Shown piece by piece: positions 43,232 to 52,690 of a stretch of DNA of 64,000 nt. This stretch comes from DASPWV01 sp046726375 (GTDB lineage: Bacteria; Acidobacteriota; Vicinamibacteria; Vicinamibacterales; UBA2999): positions 1 through 64,000 of the forward strand of contig JBKPAJ010000022.1 in NCBI GenBank assembly GCA_046726375.1, read 5' to 3'. Within the stretch, counting starts at the first letter, position 1; the number at the start of each line of letters is the position of its first letter. The notes under the pieces are model-generated. The model had not been told where the DNA came from. It was given only the letters and a program-made list of their open reading frames with translations, and made no database searches. Made by a program: the position numbers and the translations under genes.

Positions 43232-45078
43232 GACAAGCCCTCGAACGCGGAGGCTTCGAGAGCCTTGATCTCCTTCCGGGCTGCGTCACGCATCTGCGCA
43301 TCGTGCAGCTGCCGGAAATACCCTCCGCGCGTCATCAGCTCGTGGTGTCCGCCGCGCTCGACGATTTCGCCGTTGTGGAGCACGAAGATTTGATCCGCCT
43401 GGCGAATCGTCGACAGCCGGTGCGCGATGATGATTGTGGTCCGGCCGACGAGCAGGCGATCGAGCGCGTCCAGAATGACGCCCTCGGTTTTCGAATCGAT
43501 CGACGAGGTCGGTTCGTCGAGAATCAGAATCGGGGCGTTCTTCAGAAACGCGCGTGCGACGGCGATGCGCTGACGCTCGCCGCCCGAGAGCTGCACGCCA
43601 CGTTCGCCGATCGTCGTCTCGTACTGCTCCGGAAGCCGCATGATGAAGTCGTGTGCGTTGGCCGCCTTCGCGCTGGCGATCACGTCCGCGTCGCTCGCCC
43701 CCAGTCGGCCGTAGCGGATGTTCTCGGCAATCGTCGTCGAGAACAACAGCGGTTCCTGCAGCACAACGCTCACTTGCTGCCGGAGCGAGGCCACCGTAAG
43801 GCCGCGCAAATCGCGGCCGTCGATGAGCACTCGGCCCTGAGACGGGTCGTACAACCGGGGAATCAGACTAGCCAACGTCGTCTTGCCGGCGCCGGTTTGC
43901 CCGACGACGGCGATAACTTGACCTGGTTGCGCATCGAAGGAGATGTCCCTGAGCGTGTCGCGACGGCCGGGGTAGGAAAAATGCACGTGCTCGAGTGTGA
44001 TTCGTCCCTGGACGTCGCGAAGCGGCACAGCATCGGGCGCGTCTTTGACTTCCGGTTCCAGATCGAGGAGCTCGAAAGCCATCTGCGCGCTGATCAGCTG
44101 ATCCTTTAGAGTGCCGGTGGCATTACTGATCGATTGCAGCGGCGTATAGACAGACCCGATATACGACATGATCACGAGTAGCTCGCCGACCGTCAGCCGC
44201 GAGCGGAGCACTTGATACGCGCCAAACCCGAGCACGAGCGCCGTGCCGATCGCCGTCAGCGTGTTGACCACGAGCGAAAACAAGGTTTGATCGACTGTCA
44301 AACGCACGCGTGCGTCCACGGCGCGTTCGCCTTGCATACGAAACCGCTGGTACTCGTGATGCTCGCGCCCGAACGTGACGATCACGCGCAGCATGGCCAT
44401 GGCCTCGTGCACGATCGACATCGTCTGGCCTTCCATGCCTTTCACTTCGCGCATCTTTGGATCGACGTACTTGGCATAGAAACCGACGGAGTAATAGATG
44501 AATGGCACGACCGAGAGCGACACGAGGGAGAGAAAAGGATCCAGGCGGTAAGCCACCCAGAACATGCCGACGAGTGTCACCGCGCTTTGGATGAGCGGCG
44601 GCCCGCTGATCACCACGCTGCCCACCGCCGTCGACTGGTAGGTGATGCGATTCATCAGGTCGCCGGTGCTCTGCCGGTCGTGAAACGCGAGCGACAGCCG
44701 TTGCGCGTGCTGGAACAGCTCGCTTCTGAAGTCCAGCACCAGCCGCTCCTTCAGCCGCGTGCCGAGATAGTTGTGGAGCACTGTCAAGCTGTTTCCGCCA
44801 ACCGCGATGACAAGGCCGGCGATCACTGCGAGCAACAGCAGCAACGACCGGTTGCCCTCGACCGGCAGCGCCAGGTTGCTGATGACCTCCGGCAGCGGAG
44901 CGCTGCCAAGAACGCTATCGACGAGAATCTTGAGCGGCCACGGCGCGAGCAGGCCGAGCAGCGCGCTGGCGACAAGCACGAGCGTCGTCGCGACCGCAAG
45001 CCCGCTATAGGGCCGGACGCGGCCGAGAATCCTCGGCAGATACTTCGCCTCGGCGAACTGTGTAGCAAACCGCATCAC
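43228..45078 (-). CDS. ABC exporter, fused permease and ATPase (MsbA-like)
   Basis: 616 residues with six transmembrane helices (about 25-310) and one nucleotide-binding domain: Walker A GQTGAGKTT (393-401), signature LSGGE (497-501), Walker B ILILDE (517-522) and switch His553. As a homodimer it would move a lipid-linked or hydrophobic substrate across the inner membrane. Its place among glycosyltransferases suggests export of a lipid-linked glycan. It overlaps neighbours on both sides by ATGA. Confidence 0.94.
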   Translation of the reverse strand: MMRFATQFAEAKYLPRILGRVRPYSGLAVATTLVLVASALLGLLAPWPLKILVDSVLGSAPLPEVISNLALPVEGNRSLLLLLAVIAGLVIAVGGNSLTVLHNYLGTRLKERLVLDFRSELFQHAQRLSLAFHDRQSTGDLMNRITYQSTAVGSVVISGPPLIQSAVTLVGMFWVAYRLDPFLSLVSLSVVPFIYYSVGFYAKYVDPKMREVKGMEGQTMSIVHEAMAMLRVIVTFGREHHEYQRFRMQGERAVDARVRLTVDQTLFSLVVNTLTAIGTALVLGFGAYQVLRSRLTVGELLVIMSYIGSVYTPLQSISNATGTLKDQLISAQMAFELLDLEPEVKDAPDAVPLRDVQGRITLEHVHFSYPGRRDTLRDISFDAQPGQVIAVVGQTGAGKTTLASLIPRLYDPSQGRVLIDGRDLRGLTVASLRQQVSVVLQEPLLFSTTIAENIRYGRLGASDADVIASAKAANAHDFIMRLPEQYETTIGERGVQLSGGERQRIAVARAFLKNAPILILDEPTSSIDSKTEGVILDALDRLLVGRTTIIIAHRLSTIRQADQIFVLHNGEIVERGGHHELMTRGGYFRQLHDAQMRDAARKEIKALEASAFEGLS

Positions 45079-47705
45079 TGAAACTCCTCAATGGCATCGC
45101 GCGGCGCAGCGAGAGCGCTGCGCATGTCGACCATGCCGCAGCGCTCCGCGACGCGACTTATGGCGTCGGTGAGAATCGCCGTGTCGTCGGCGACGCGGCT
45201 GAAAATGCGCAGCAGCGCTGCGGCGGCGCAGCCGGCCACCGCCAGCAGCGCGACGGCGTTGGCGCCGTGGTGCGTGGCGCCGGACACCGCGGCACTCGCC
45301 GCAATGCCCACGAGCACGGCAATCAACCACGCGCCGCGCAGATGCACAGCGGCGCGAAACAGACATTTGCCGGACCCGTGATCCTCGACGAGCGTGCGCA
45401 GATCGAGGCGGATGTCTGTCGTGATCCCGATGCTCAAGTCGCGGTTGGTCCACCATCCCTCGTCGACCTCGATGTCGCCGGCAACGCGGGAGCAGCGCAG
45501 CTGATCGACGATTCGCGCGAGAAGAGCGCTGCTGTCGATCCACGACTCGCTCCAGAAATGCTGCTCGAACGCGCCGCCGGTGATGACGCGAGCCGCTTCA
45601 GCGAATCGGCGCGGACGGCCGCCGCGCACGGTCGGCGCCGCAGCCGGCCACTGTCGCAGCGCTCGCACGCGTCCGCGAAAACGCGCCAGCGGCTGGAGGA
45701 AGTGCAGCCACGCAATCGCAACGCGGTAGCCGGCGCGGCTTAACGATAGCGGCCACGATCCGATTCGGGGCAGCAAACGGATGTCAGACCCGAACGCGTG
45801 CGCGAGACATTTGGCGCCGGTCACAGCCAGTCCGATCGTGCCCACTGCGCCCGCCGCAAAAGCCACCGTGGTCAGACCGACCATGGCCAGCACGACGCTC
45901 AGGCCGAGCAGCGCAATCGATCCGATTTGCCACTGTGCCGAGTGAGGAAGGTACGTCAGCGGGTGGCCGTGAACGCGATACACGGATGGAAAGGGCGCCG
46001 AGCCCCATACGCCGGCGTTCACACGCCGACCGCAGAGAGAGCGAACGAACGGCAACGGGCTGTAGACCAGCCCACGCCACAGGATGCTGCGGCCGACGAA
46101 CTTATCAGGGTGATAGGGGCGCAGCCACTCCTCGCCCTCGCCGTAACCGACCTGCTGCCGCCAATAAGCCTTGATTGATGCTCGGTGGTGGTGCCAGACG
46201 AGCGCGGCAGGAGCAAACCCGATCGGGCCGCAGCGCGCCTGCACGCGCCAGCACAGATCGACGTCATCGCCGGCGCGCAGGTAGATCGGATTGAAGCCGC
46301 CGACTGCCAACAGCGCGTCACGGCGATACGCCATGTTGCAGCCGGGCACGTGCTCGGCGATATCGTCGGTGAGGAGGACTTGCGTTGGTCCTCCCGGCGC
46401 ACGCGCCACGCACTGCGCGAGCGCCGAATCGTCGGCCGGGACGACGTTCGGTCCGCCCGATCCCACGCGGCCGAGCGTCACGATCGGCTGAATCAGAAAA
46501 TCCAGCCACTGGGCGTCGACCCGCGCGTCCGAGTCGCAGTAGGCGACGATCTCACCCGTTGCCGCCTCCATTCCGATGTTGCGCGCGCGCGACAGGCCCC
46601 CGTTCGGCACTTCGATCAGTCGTGCGCGCGAATGCCGTCGGACGATGTCGCCAGTGCCGTCAGCCGAGCCATCGTTGACGACGATGAGCTCGAAATCAGG
46701 ATATCTCAGCGCCTCGATCGAAGAGATGCATTCATCAATGGTCGACGCCGCGTTGTGCGCGCACACCACAACCGAGACGCGCGGCCAACTCGCGCGCTCT
46801 GCGTCGTCGAATGGCGCCGAAGCGAACACGCGCGACACCGATTCCAGTGCAGGCTTCGGTTGTCTATTCGCGTCGACGAGCCCAAACGCCCAATCGTCAA
46901 CGCTGAAGCCGCCGCGCCACCATTCGTCGGTCCACGCGTAGGCCACCGCGCCGCAGGCGCCGGACCGGTACGCCCATCGCATCTGCATCGCCGCGAGAGC
47001 GGCCTGGCCGTCCGCGCCGTGCCGGACGCTGTCTGCGCCCGCCTCGGCAATCAGCAGCGGCTTGTGACCCGCGACGTGCTGCAGCCGCGCAAAATACCCG
47101 CGCAGTTGCTCTTCTTCGTGCAGGTAAACGTTGAACGAACAGACGTCGAAGAACGGCAGCTCAAGGTATTCCGTCGGCGGATAGTTCACATACGTCAGCA
47201 GCGCATCCGGCGCAGCGGCTTTTGCGTCTTCATAGAGTTCACGCAGGAACCGCTCGATCGCCCTGCCGCCCTGCCAGCGTACAATCGACGGCGGAATCTC
47301 GTTGCCAAGCGCGAACAGCAACGCTGCCGGGTGGCGATGCAGCATTCGCACCTGATCGACGACCTCGGTTCGAATCCGACGACGGAGGCGGCGGTCGTCG
47401 AGGAACGCGACGTGCTGCATCCACGGCACGCCGATCAGCAGCTTCAACTGGTAGCGAGCCGCTTGGTCGAGAAGATCGGTGGGGGGTCGCGTATAAATCC
47501 GCACCGTGTTCGCCCCCGCGCGGCGCATCGCGGCAAAGTCCTCCGCGATTCGCGCCGGAGCAGGAAAGTGCGCGCCATCATCGTGACGCGGCGCGAATGT
47601 ACCGTAACTGACACCCCTGACGAGAAATCTTTCACCGTCAACTCGCAAAAACTTGCCGTCCACACACAATCCCTTCGACGAGGGCGGTAAATCTCGACAC
47701 GACAT
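45075..47705 (-). CDS. Bifunctional protein: GH-like TIM barrel fused to GT2 and membrane domain
   Basis: 876 residues. About 20-300 is a GH2/GH5-like barrel: FLVRGVSYGTFAPRHDDGAH, TVRIYTRPPTDLLD, LFALGNEIPPSIVRWQG (acid/base Glu) and KPLLIAEAGADSVRHG (nucleophile Glu). About 318-560 is a GT2 domain (VSVVVCAHNAASTIDECISS, VAYCDSDARVD with DxD, VGGFNPIYLRAGDDVDLCWR). Transmembrane helices and a C-terminal domain follow. One protein thus carries a glycan-cleaving fold and a glycan-building fold. The ATG at 47705 is chosen because the frame further upstream overlaps a divergent gene. First gene of the operon. Confidence 0.87.
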   Translation of the reverse strand: MSCRDLPPSSKGLCVDGKFLRVDGERFLVRGVSYGTFAPRHDDGAHFPAPARIAEDFAAMRRAGANTVRIYTRPPTDLLDQAARYQLKLLIGVPWMQHVAFLDDRRLRRRIRTEVVDQVRMLHRHPAALLFALGNEIPPSIVRWQGGRAIERFLRELYEDAKAAAPDALLTYVNYPPTEYLELPFFDVCSFNVYLHEEEQLRGYFARLQHVAGHKPLLIAEAGADSVRHGADGQAALAAMQMRWAYRSGACGAVAYAWTDEWWRGGFSVDDWAFGLVDANRQPKPALESVSRVFASAPFDDAERASWPRVSVVVCAHNAASTIDECISSIEALRYPDFELIVVNDGSADGTGDIVRRHSRARLIEVPNGGLSRARNIGMEAATGEIVAYCDSDARVDAQWLDFLIQPIVTLGRVGSGGPNVVPADDSALAQCVARAPGGPTQVLLTDDIAEHVPGCNMAYRRDALLAVGGFNPIYLRAGDDVDLCWRVQARCGPIGFAPAALVWHHHRASIKAYWRQQVGYGEGEEWLRPYHPDKFVGRSILWRGLVYSPLPFVRSLCGRRVNAGVWGSAPFPSVYRVHGHPLTYLPHSAQWQIGSIALLGLSVVLAMVGLTTVAFAAGAVGTIGLAVTGAKCLAHAFGSDIRLLPRIGSWPLSLSRAGYRVAIAWLHFLQPLARFRGRVRALRQWPAAAPTVRGGRPRRFAEAARVITGGAFEQHFWSESWIDSSALLARIVDQLRCSRVAGDIEVDEGWWTNRDLSIGITTDIRLDLRTLVEDHGSGKCLFRAAVHLRGAWLIAVLVGIAASAAVSGATHHGANAVALLAVAGCAAAALLRIFSRVADDTAILTDAISRVAERCGMVDMRSALAAPRDAIEEFQ

Positions 47706-47763
47706 CGCTCTTGATCCCGTCCGGCCTGCGCCTAGCTCTACAGTTTTGAAGGGGGGAGAAACC
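47706..47763. promoter_or_regulatory. Divergent intergenic region of the glycan cluster
   Basis: This 58-bp gap separates the eight-gene minus-strand operon from the two-gene plus-strand operon, so both promoters should lie in or near it. No perfect -10/-35 pair was recognised. GGGGGGAG at 47751-47758 sets the plus-strand start. Confidence 0.4.
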
Positions 47764-48957
47764 TTGTCGGTTCGCCTGATGCATAGAATGGGCCGCACTG
47801 CTGCGATGCGTGAAACCTTGAACATCGTCGTCGCCGCGACGATCGCAAGCACACCGAAACAAGCAGGCTGGACGTGGGCAGTGCTGCAGTATGTGCTCGG
47901 CTTTCGGCAGCTCGGCCATCGCGTCACATTCATCGATCCAATCCGCCCGAGCGCCTTGATGCCGGGCGGGGCTTCGCTCGCAAATACGGCAAATGCGGCC
48001 GCATTTCGCACGATCGCGCAACAGTTCGGCTTGGCCGAGAACGCCACGCTACTGCTTGCCGACACGAAGCAAACCGTGGGCGGCACGTACGAAGCGGTGG
48101 CGAACTCGGTGCGTGACGCGGACGTTCTATTGAACATCTCCGGCGCCCTGCGCGACGCCGGATTGCTCGCGGAAGCGCGCTACCCCGTGTACGTAGATGT
48201 GGACCCAGCCTTTACTCAGCTATGGCAAAAAATACAGGGCATCGAGATGGGCCTGGCCGGCCATCGTCGGTTTGTGACCGTCGGCCTCCGCGTCGGCGCA
48301 GGCGCGCCGGTGCCGTTGCTGGATAAAGCGTGGGTCAAGACGCTGCCCCCAATTGTCCTGACACACTGGCCGGTGTCGCACACGCTGCGCTGGGATGCGC
48401 TCACGACCATCGCCAACTGGCGCGGGTACGGATCAATCGAGTACGACGGCCGCTTCTATGGACAAAAGGCGCACTCGCTGCGCGCGTTCATCACGCTGCC
48501 ACAGCGCACGACCGAACGTTTCGTACTCGCGCTCGGGATCGACGCTGGCGAGCGGCGTGATCTCGAGGCGCTGTCCGCGAACGGCTGGGAATTGATCGAT
48601 CCGATGGAAGTGGTGGCGACGACGGACGACTATCATGCCTTCGTGCAGGGGTCGAAGGCGGAGTTCGCGATCGCCAAAAGCGGATATGTCGTTGCCGAGT
48701 GCGGATGGTTCAGCGATCGCAGCGTGTGCTATCTCGCGTCCGGCCGGCCGGTGATTGCACAGGACACCGGTTTCGGCGAGTGTCTGCCGACGGGGGATGG
48801 GCTCTTCCGCTTCACCACCGAGCATGATGTCCTTGCGGCCATCGACGCGGTCAACAGCGATTACCCGCGACACGCGCGCGCGGCGCGGCAGCTTGCCGAG
48901 GATCATTTCGACTCGCGGCGCGTGTTGTCGCGCCTGCTGAGGGAGATTGCGGCGTGA
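47764..48957 (+). CDS. Glycosyltransferase-like protein, paralogue 3 of 3
   Basis: About 397 residues from a TTG at 47764, preceded five bases upstream by GGGGGGAG; ATGs at 47779, 47788 or 47806 are alternatives. The N-terminus has QAGWTWAVLQYVLGFRQLGH, the middle has ADVLLNISGALR-like DVLLNISGALRDAG and YVDVDPAFTQLW, and the end CGWFSDRSVCYLASGRPVIA, then QDTGFGECLPTGDGLFRF. It is the closest relative in layout to the product at 36205. Transcribed away from the main operon together with the kinase-like gene (GTGA overlap). Confidence 0.78.
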   Translation: MSVRLMHRMGRTAAMRETLNIVVAATIASTPKQAGWTWAVLQYVLGFRQLGHRVTFIDPIRPSALMPGGASLANTANAAAFRTIAQQFGLAENATLLLADTKQTVGGTYEAVANSVRDADVLLNISGALRDAGLLAEARYPVYVDVDPAFTQLWQKIQGIEMGLAGHRRFVTVGLRVGAGAPVPLLDKAWVKTLPPIVLTHWPVSHTLRWDALTTIANWRGYGSIEYDGRFYGQKAHSLRAFITLPQRTTERFVLALGIDAGERRDLEALSANGWELIDPMEVVATTDDYHAFVQGSKAEFAIAKSGYVVAECGWFSDRSVCYLASGRPVIAQDTGFGECLPTGDGLFRFTTEHDVLAAIDAVNSDYPRHARAARQLAEDHFDSRRVLSRLLREIAA

Positions 48958-49970
48958 GCAAGGCCGAGGGCGACGCCACCCGCGGCGTCAGCGACGACGC
49001 GCTGCGCGGGGCGATCGCATCCACTCTCGGCGACGGGCAGAAGGTTGTCGGATTACAGCGCCACCACTCGGCGTACGCCACGAGTTGCCCGCTGGAGGAA
49101 GTGGAGGCCGAACTCAGTGACGGAACGACACGGCGCCTGATGCTGAAGCATCTCGGATTGGCAGTGCGGCACCAACGCGCACTGCGTGCGAAGCCGCTGT
49201 TTCTGGTCGATCCCGAACGAGAGATCGTCGTCTATCGCGAGATCCTCGCGCCGCGCCGGCTTGGCGCGACGTTGGTCGGGACGTCACCTCCGGGATGCTC
49301 CTCGCCGTGGCTGATGATCGAAAAGGCAGCGGGCGTGGAGATGTATCAGATCGGCGATCTCGATGCGTGGCGGGCGGCGGCGCAGTGGATTGCGTCGCTG
49401 CATCAGGCCGTTCCCGCAGAAGAGGCGCGTGCGCTCGCTGCCGCGCCGCGGCTGATCGCCTTCGATCGCAACTTCGGTGTGCAGTGGATGGATCGGGCGC
49501 TGTATTTCTTCGCCAACGAGGAACCGACCTCGCGGCACGGCCGCTCGGCGCTGTATTGGCTGGCGAAGAAATTCGAACAGGTCGTCGATCGGCTACTGGC
49601 GAGCCAATCGAGCTTTATTCACGGCGAGTTCTACGCATCCAACGTGCTGGCGGCACACGGCGGCGACCAAGGCTGGCACGTGTGTCCGGTCGATTGGGAG
49701 ATGGCCGCGATTGGGCCTGCCGTGCTCGACCTCGCGGCGCTCACGTCGGGCGATTGGAGCGACGCCGCGCGAACCTCGATCATCGATGCCTATATTGCGG
49801 CTTGCGATTCGCGCCACGTCTTTGACGATGTGCGGAAGACGGTCGGGTACGCACAGCTCTACTTGTCGGTTCAGTGGCTGGGGTGGTTCGGGCGACGACA
49901 CGCACCGCGTGACCATGCGCGCGACTGGCTGGCCGATGCGGTCGAACACGCCGAGCGATTGAATCTGTAG
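48954..49970 (+). CDS. APH-fold phosphotransferase
   Basis: 338 residues, aminoglycoside phosphotransferase-like fold. The catalytic loop reads SFIHGEFYASNVL (the usual HGD is HGE here) and the metal-binding strand CPVDWEMAAIGPAVLDLAAL. The N-lobe is short. It may phosphorylate a sugar or glycan intermediate, or be a degenerate kinase. The GTG start overlaps the upstream stop. It ends just before the convergent TonB-dependent receptor gene. Confidence 0.82.
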   Translation: MSKAEGDATRGVSDDALRGAIASTLGDGQKVVGLQRHHSAYATSCPLEEVEAELSDGTTRRLMLKHLGLAVRHQRALRAKPLFLVDPEREIVVYREILAPRRLGATLVGTSPPGCSSPWLMIEKAAGVEMYQIGDLDAWRAAAQWIASLHQAVPAEEARALAAAPRLIAFDRNFGVQWMDRALYFFANEEPTSRHGRSALYWLAKKFEQVVDRLLASQSSFIHGEFYASNVLAAHGGDQGWHVCPVDWEMAAIGPAVLDLAALTSGDWSDAARTSIIDAYIAACDSRHVFDDVRKTVGYAQLYLSVQWLGWFGRRHAPRDHARDWLADAVEHAERLNL

Positions 49971-49978
49971 CTTACCCG

Positions 49979-52690
49979 TTAGAAGCTGAAGCCCGTCGAC
50001 AGCAGCACGCGGCGTGGATTGAGGGCGACGTTTGGGGTGCCAAAAGCCGGAGACGTCAAAACACCGTTCACGCCTGCGTAGAGTGCGCTGTTCAGGACGT
50101 TGTCGACGTCCGCTGCAATGTAGAACGACGCCCCCGGCACCACCGCGAAGGCTCTCGACAGATGGAGATCGAGACGCACCTGGCGTGGTTCGCGTCCCAG
50201 GTTGCGCGGGATGATTTCGCCGGATCCGGCAGGGCTCAGCCAGCCGTAAACGGTCTGCATCGCCCCGTCCGCCTCTGTTGCCGCAAAGACCGGGCGGTCC
50301 GTGAACAAACCATCGCCGTTCGCATCAAAGCCGCTCGTGATGTTGAACGCCCGTCCTGATGTCGCGGCGACGAACGTGGAAACCATGATCCTGCCCGGTG
50401 TCGTGACTGAAAAGCCGCCGCTCGCCTGATGCGGCCGTGACTCGACACTGGCGCCGTACTCACCCGCCATCCCTAGGGAGTCGGCGGGAGCGGTCGTGCG
50501 TCCGTCGGTCTCACTGCGCGCATGGGTGTAGGTGTAGTTTGCAAACGCGGTCGCGCGGTCGCCCGATTTGGAGCGCCACCCGACCGAAAGCTCGTGACGC
50601 CGCGACCGTGCCGTCGATTCGAATTGCATGACCGGACCGCGATCTGGGAACGGGCGCACGTCATCGCGCGGCGCGTTGATATTGCGCATCCGCAGCAGAC
50701 GACTTCCCGACTGCAGCTCGTAGGCCGCGATCAGCATGCCGCCTCTCACGAGGCGATGTTCGAACGTCGATCCGAACCGGATGATTTGCGGGCGCGACAG
50801 GTTCTCGGCCGCGGTATACGACGTTCTCATCGTCGCGGCCGCACCCGAGAGGTCCGCCGGAATGGCGGGAAAGAACAGTGGACGATCGATCTGGAGCTGC
50901 TGCTGGTGATCGTCGGCGAACCGCAGTACGTCGAGCGTCAGGTCGGCCGGCACACGTTGAAAGAACGTGCCTGTGCCCAGGCGCACGGTGTTACGGCGCG
51001 CCGCGTCTACAGCCCACGCCACAGCGCCGCGCGCACCGAACACGCCGCCCGACGCGTTGCTCTGCCATTCGCTGCGCATCCCGTACGCAAACGTCAGGCG
51101 CGGGTGCAGCGCCCAATCGTCCTGCGCAAATTGGCCGTACTGCCACTGGTTGGTGGCAATCGTGTCGCCGCCATGTGAGATGGAGAACTGCGATGGGTAA
51201 TAACCCGGCAATCCAAGCACGGTACGGCGGTAATGCTCGAACGGCGAGATCGCGATCGGCTCTCCGCCCGGGCTCAGAATCGGCATCCCGGACGTGTCGC
51301 GTTCGACGTCGGCGCCGAACAGGAACGTTCCGCCGAAGTTGCTGCGGTCGCGCTCGGAACGCGAAACGCGCTCCGCATCGACACCGAATTTGAGCGCATG
51401 TCGGCCGGAGGAAAGCGTCAGACGCTCGGCGACTTGCCAGCCTAGATCCTTCGTTTGCTTGAACAGCGCGTCCTGCTGGCCGCCGCCGTTGAACGCATCG
51501 AACACCAGAAGGGCCGGCTGATCGTTCATCGCTTCGCTCCGTGCCTGCCGCGCGGTGCTCTGCACACGAAGCTCGTTCAGAACGTGCGGCGAGGCAATCG
51601 ACGTCAACGAGAAGCGTAGTTCGCCGGCAGTGGTGCGCTGCGTGTATGCGCGCTCCGGCAAATCCAGACCACTCTCGAGGCCCTGATTCTGGCCGCGATC
51701 GTCGGTGGCGCTGAACGAGACCGCGAGCGTGCTCAACTCCCCAACCTTGGCGTCGCTGCCAAGCCAGACACTGCCGACGCGGCTCGGCGTCATCACGCTC
51801 GTCGAAATCGGCGCGGGCTGCGCGGATTGGTCGTCCAGTCCGGTTGCAGAGATCAATTGCGCCTTGTCCATCGCCCAGTGGCCGCCGTAGGCGACAAAGC
51901 TCCAGCGATTCGCCACGATCGGACCGCTGACGTACCCGCTGACATCGCGCGTTCGCTCGTCGTCGGCGCGCGTAGCTGCGAGCGGGTTGCGTCCATTCAT
52001 GGCCGCGTCGTTCACGCTGCCCCGCACGTCGGCGTGCACTGCCGACGAGCCCGGCTTGGTGACGATTTCAATGCGCGCGCGACCGAGCTCGGCAAACTCC
52101 GCCGCAAACGGATTCGAGCTGATTCTGATCAGCTGGATCGCCTGCTTCGGTGGCAGGCGAACTGACGGTGTAAAGCCGTCGACCGAGATGATGGTCTCTT
52201 CAGGCTGACCCGTCGCGCCGGCCAACTCCTGAAGCTGACGCACAAGCGAGCCTGGATCATCCGACAGTCCCTCGAGTGCTTTCCCGGACAGCGTGGCCGT
52301 CGTCAGCCCCACGGCCGACCCGAGCGTGCCGGCAACGACGGCGACGTCGACGCGCTCGCTGATCGCAAGCTGCAGAACGACGTCGAACGTGACGAGCGGC
52401 TGGTCGACGGCGACGGTCCCCTCGAATGGCGCGAAGCCTGCCGCCTCTACGCTCACGCGATGGGTGCCGCGTTTGATGGCGTCGAGCTCGAACTGACCCG
52501 TGTCATCCGTCGTCAGGACGCGCGGCTCCTTCTGACCTGCGTCGATAGTGACGGTCGCGCCGATGATGATCCCGCCGGAAATGTCGCTGACGCTTCCGCG
52601 CAGCCGGAAGTCGTCGGCTGCCGACACTGCTGGCGCACAGGCAAACAGTAGACCTGCGACCAAGGCGGTCGCGGAACACGGTTGAAACAT
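49979..52690 (-). CDS. TonB-dependent receptor with N-terminal carboxypeptidase-regulatory domain
   Basis: 903 residues, outer-membrane protein. A signal peptide (ALVAGLLFACAPAVSAAD) is followed by a CarboxypepD_reg-like domain (about 25-110: LRGSVSDISGGIIIGATVTI). A short plug-like part follows (GKALEGLSDDPGSLVRQLQE, IISVDGFTPSVRLPPKQAIQ), and then a long beta-barrel ending in VNGVLTSPAFGTPNVALNPR, then VLLSTGFSF with a C-terminal aromatic. This is the Oar-like type abundant in Acidobacteriota. It probably imports or displays a large ligand. It is divergent from rimP. Confidence 0.9.
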   Translation of the reverse strand: MFQPCSATALVAGLLFACAPAVSAADDFRLRGSVSDISGGIIIGATVTIDAGQKEPRVLTTDDTGQFELDAIKRGTHRVSVEAAGFAPFEGTVAVDQPLVTFDVVLQLAISERVDVAVVAGTLGSAVGLTTATLSGKALEGLSDDPGSLVRQLQELAGATGQPEETIISVDGFTPSVRLPPKQAIQLIRISSNPFAAEFAELGRARIEIVTKPGSSAVHADVRGSVNDAAMNGRNPLAATRADDERTRDVSGYVSGPIVANRWSFVAYGGHWAMDKAQLISATGLDDQSAQPAPISTSVMTPSRVGSVWLGSDAKVGELSTLAVSFSATDDRGQNQGLESGLDLPERAYTQRTTAGELRFSLTSIASPHVLNELRVQSTARQARSEAMNDQPALLVFDAFNGGGQQDALFKQTKDLGWQVAERLTLSSGRHALKFGVDAERVSRSERDRSNFGGTFLFGADVERDTSGMPILSPGGEPIAISPFEHYRRTVLGLPGYYPSQFSISHGGDTIATNQWQYGQFAQDDWALHPRLTFAYGMRSEWQSNASGGVFGARGAVAWAVDAARRNTVRLGTGTFFQRVPADLTLDVLRFADDHQQQLQIDRPLFFPAIPADLSGAAATMRTSYTAAENLSRPQIIRFGSTFEHRLVRGGMLIAAYELQSGSRLLRMRNINAPRDDVRPFPDRGPVMQFESTARSRRHELSVGWRSKSGDRATAFANYTYTHARSETDGRTTAPADSLGMAGEYGASVESRPHQASGGFSVTTPGRIMVSTFVAATSGRAFNITSGFDANGDGLFTDRPVFAATEADGAMQTVYGWLSPAGSGEIIPRNLGREPRQVRLDLHLSRAFAVVPGASFYIAADVDNVLNSALYAGVNGVLTSPAFGTPNVALNPRRVLLSTGFSF

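Noticed and set aside
42056..43393. 445-residue plus-strand frame opposite paralogue 2
   Set aside because: Shadow frame without motifs.
46185..47690. 501-residue plus-strand frame opposite the GH-GT2 fusion
   Set aside because: Shadow frame; the minus strand has conserved catalytic motifs.
47706..48137. Long upstream extension of the GH-GT2 frame to 48137
   Set aside because: It overlaps the N-terminal half of the divergent GT gene and reads as low-complexity shadow; homologous-looking sequence begins after 47705.
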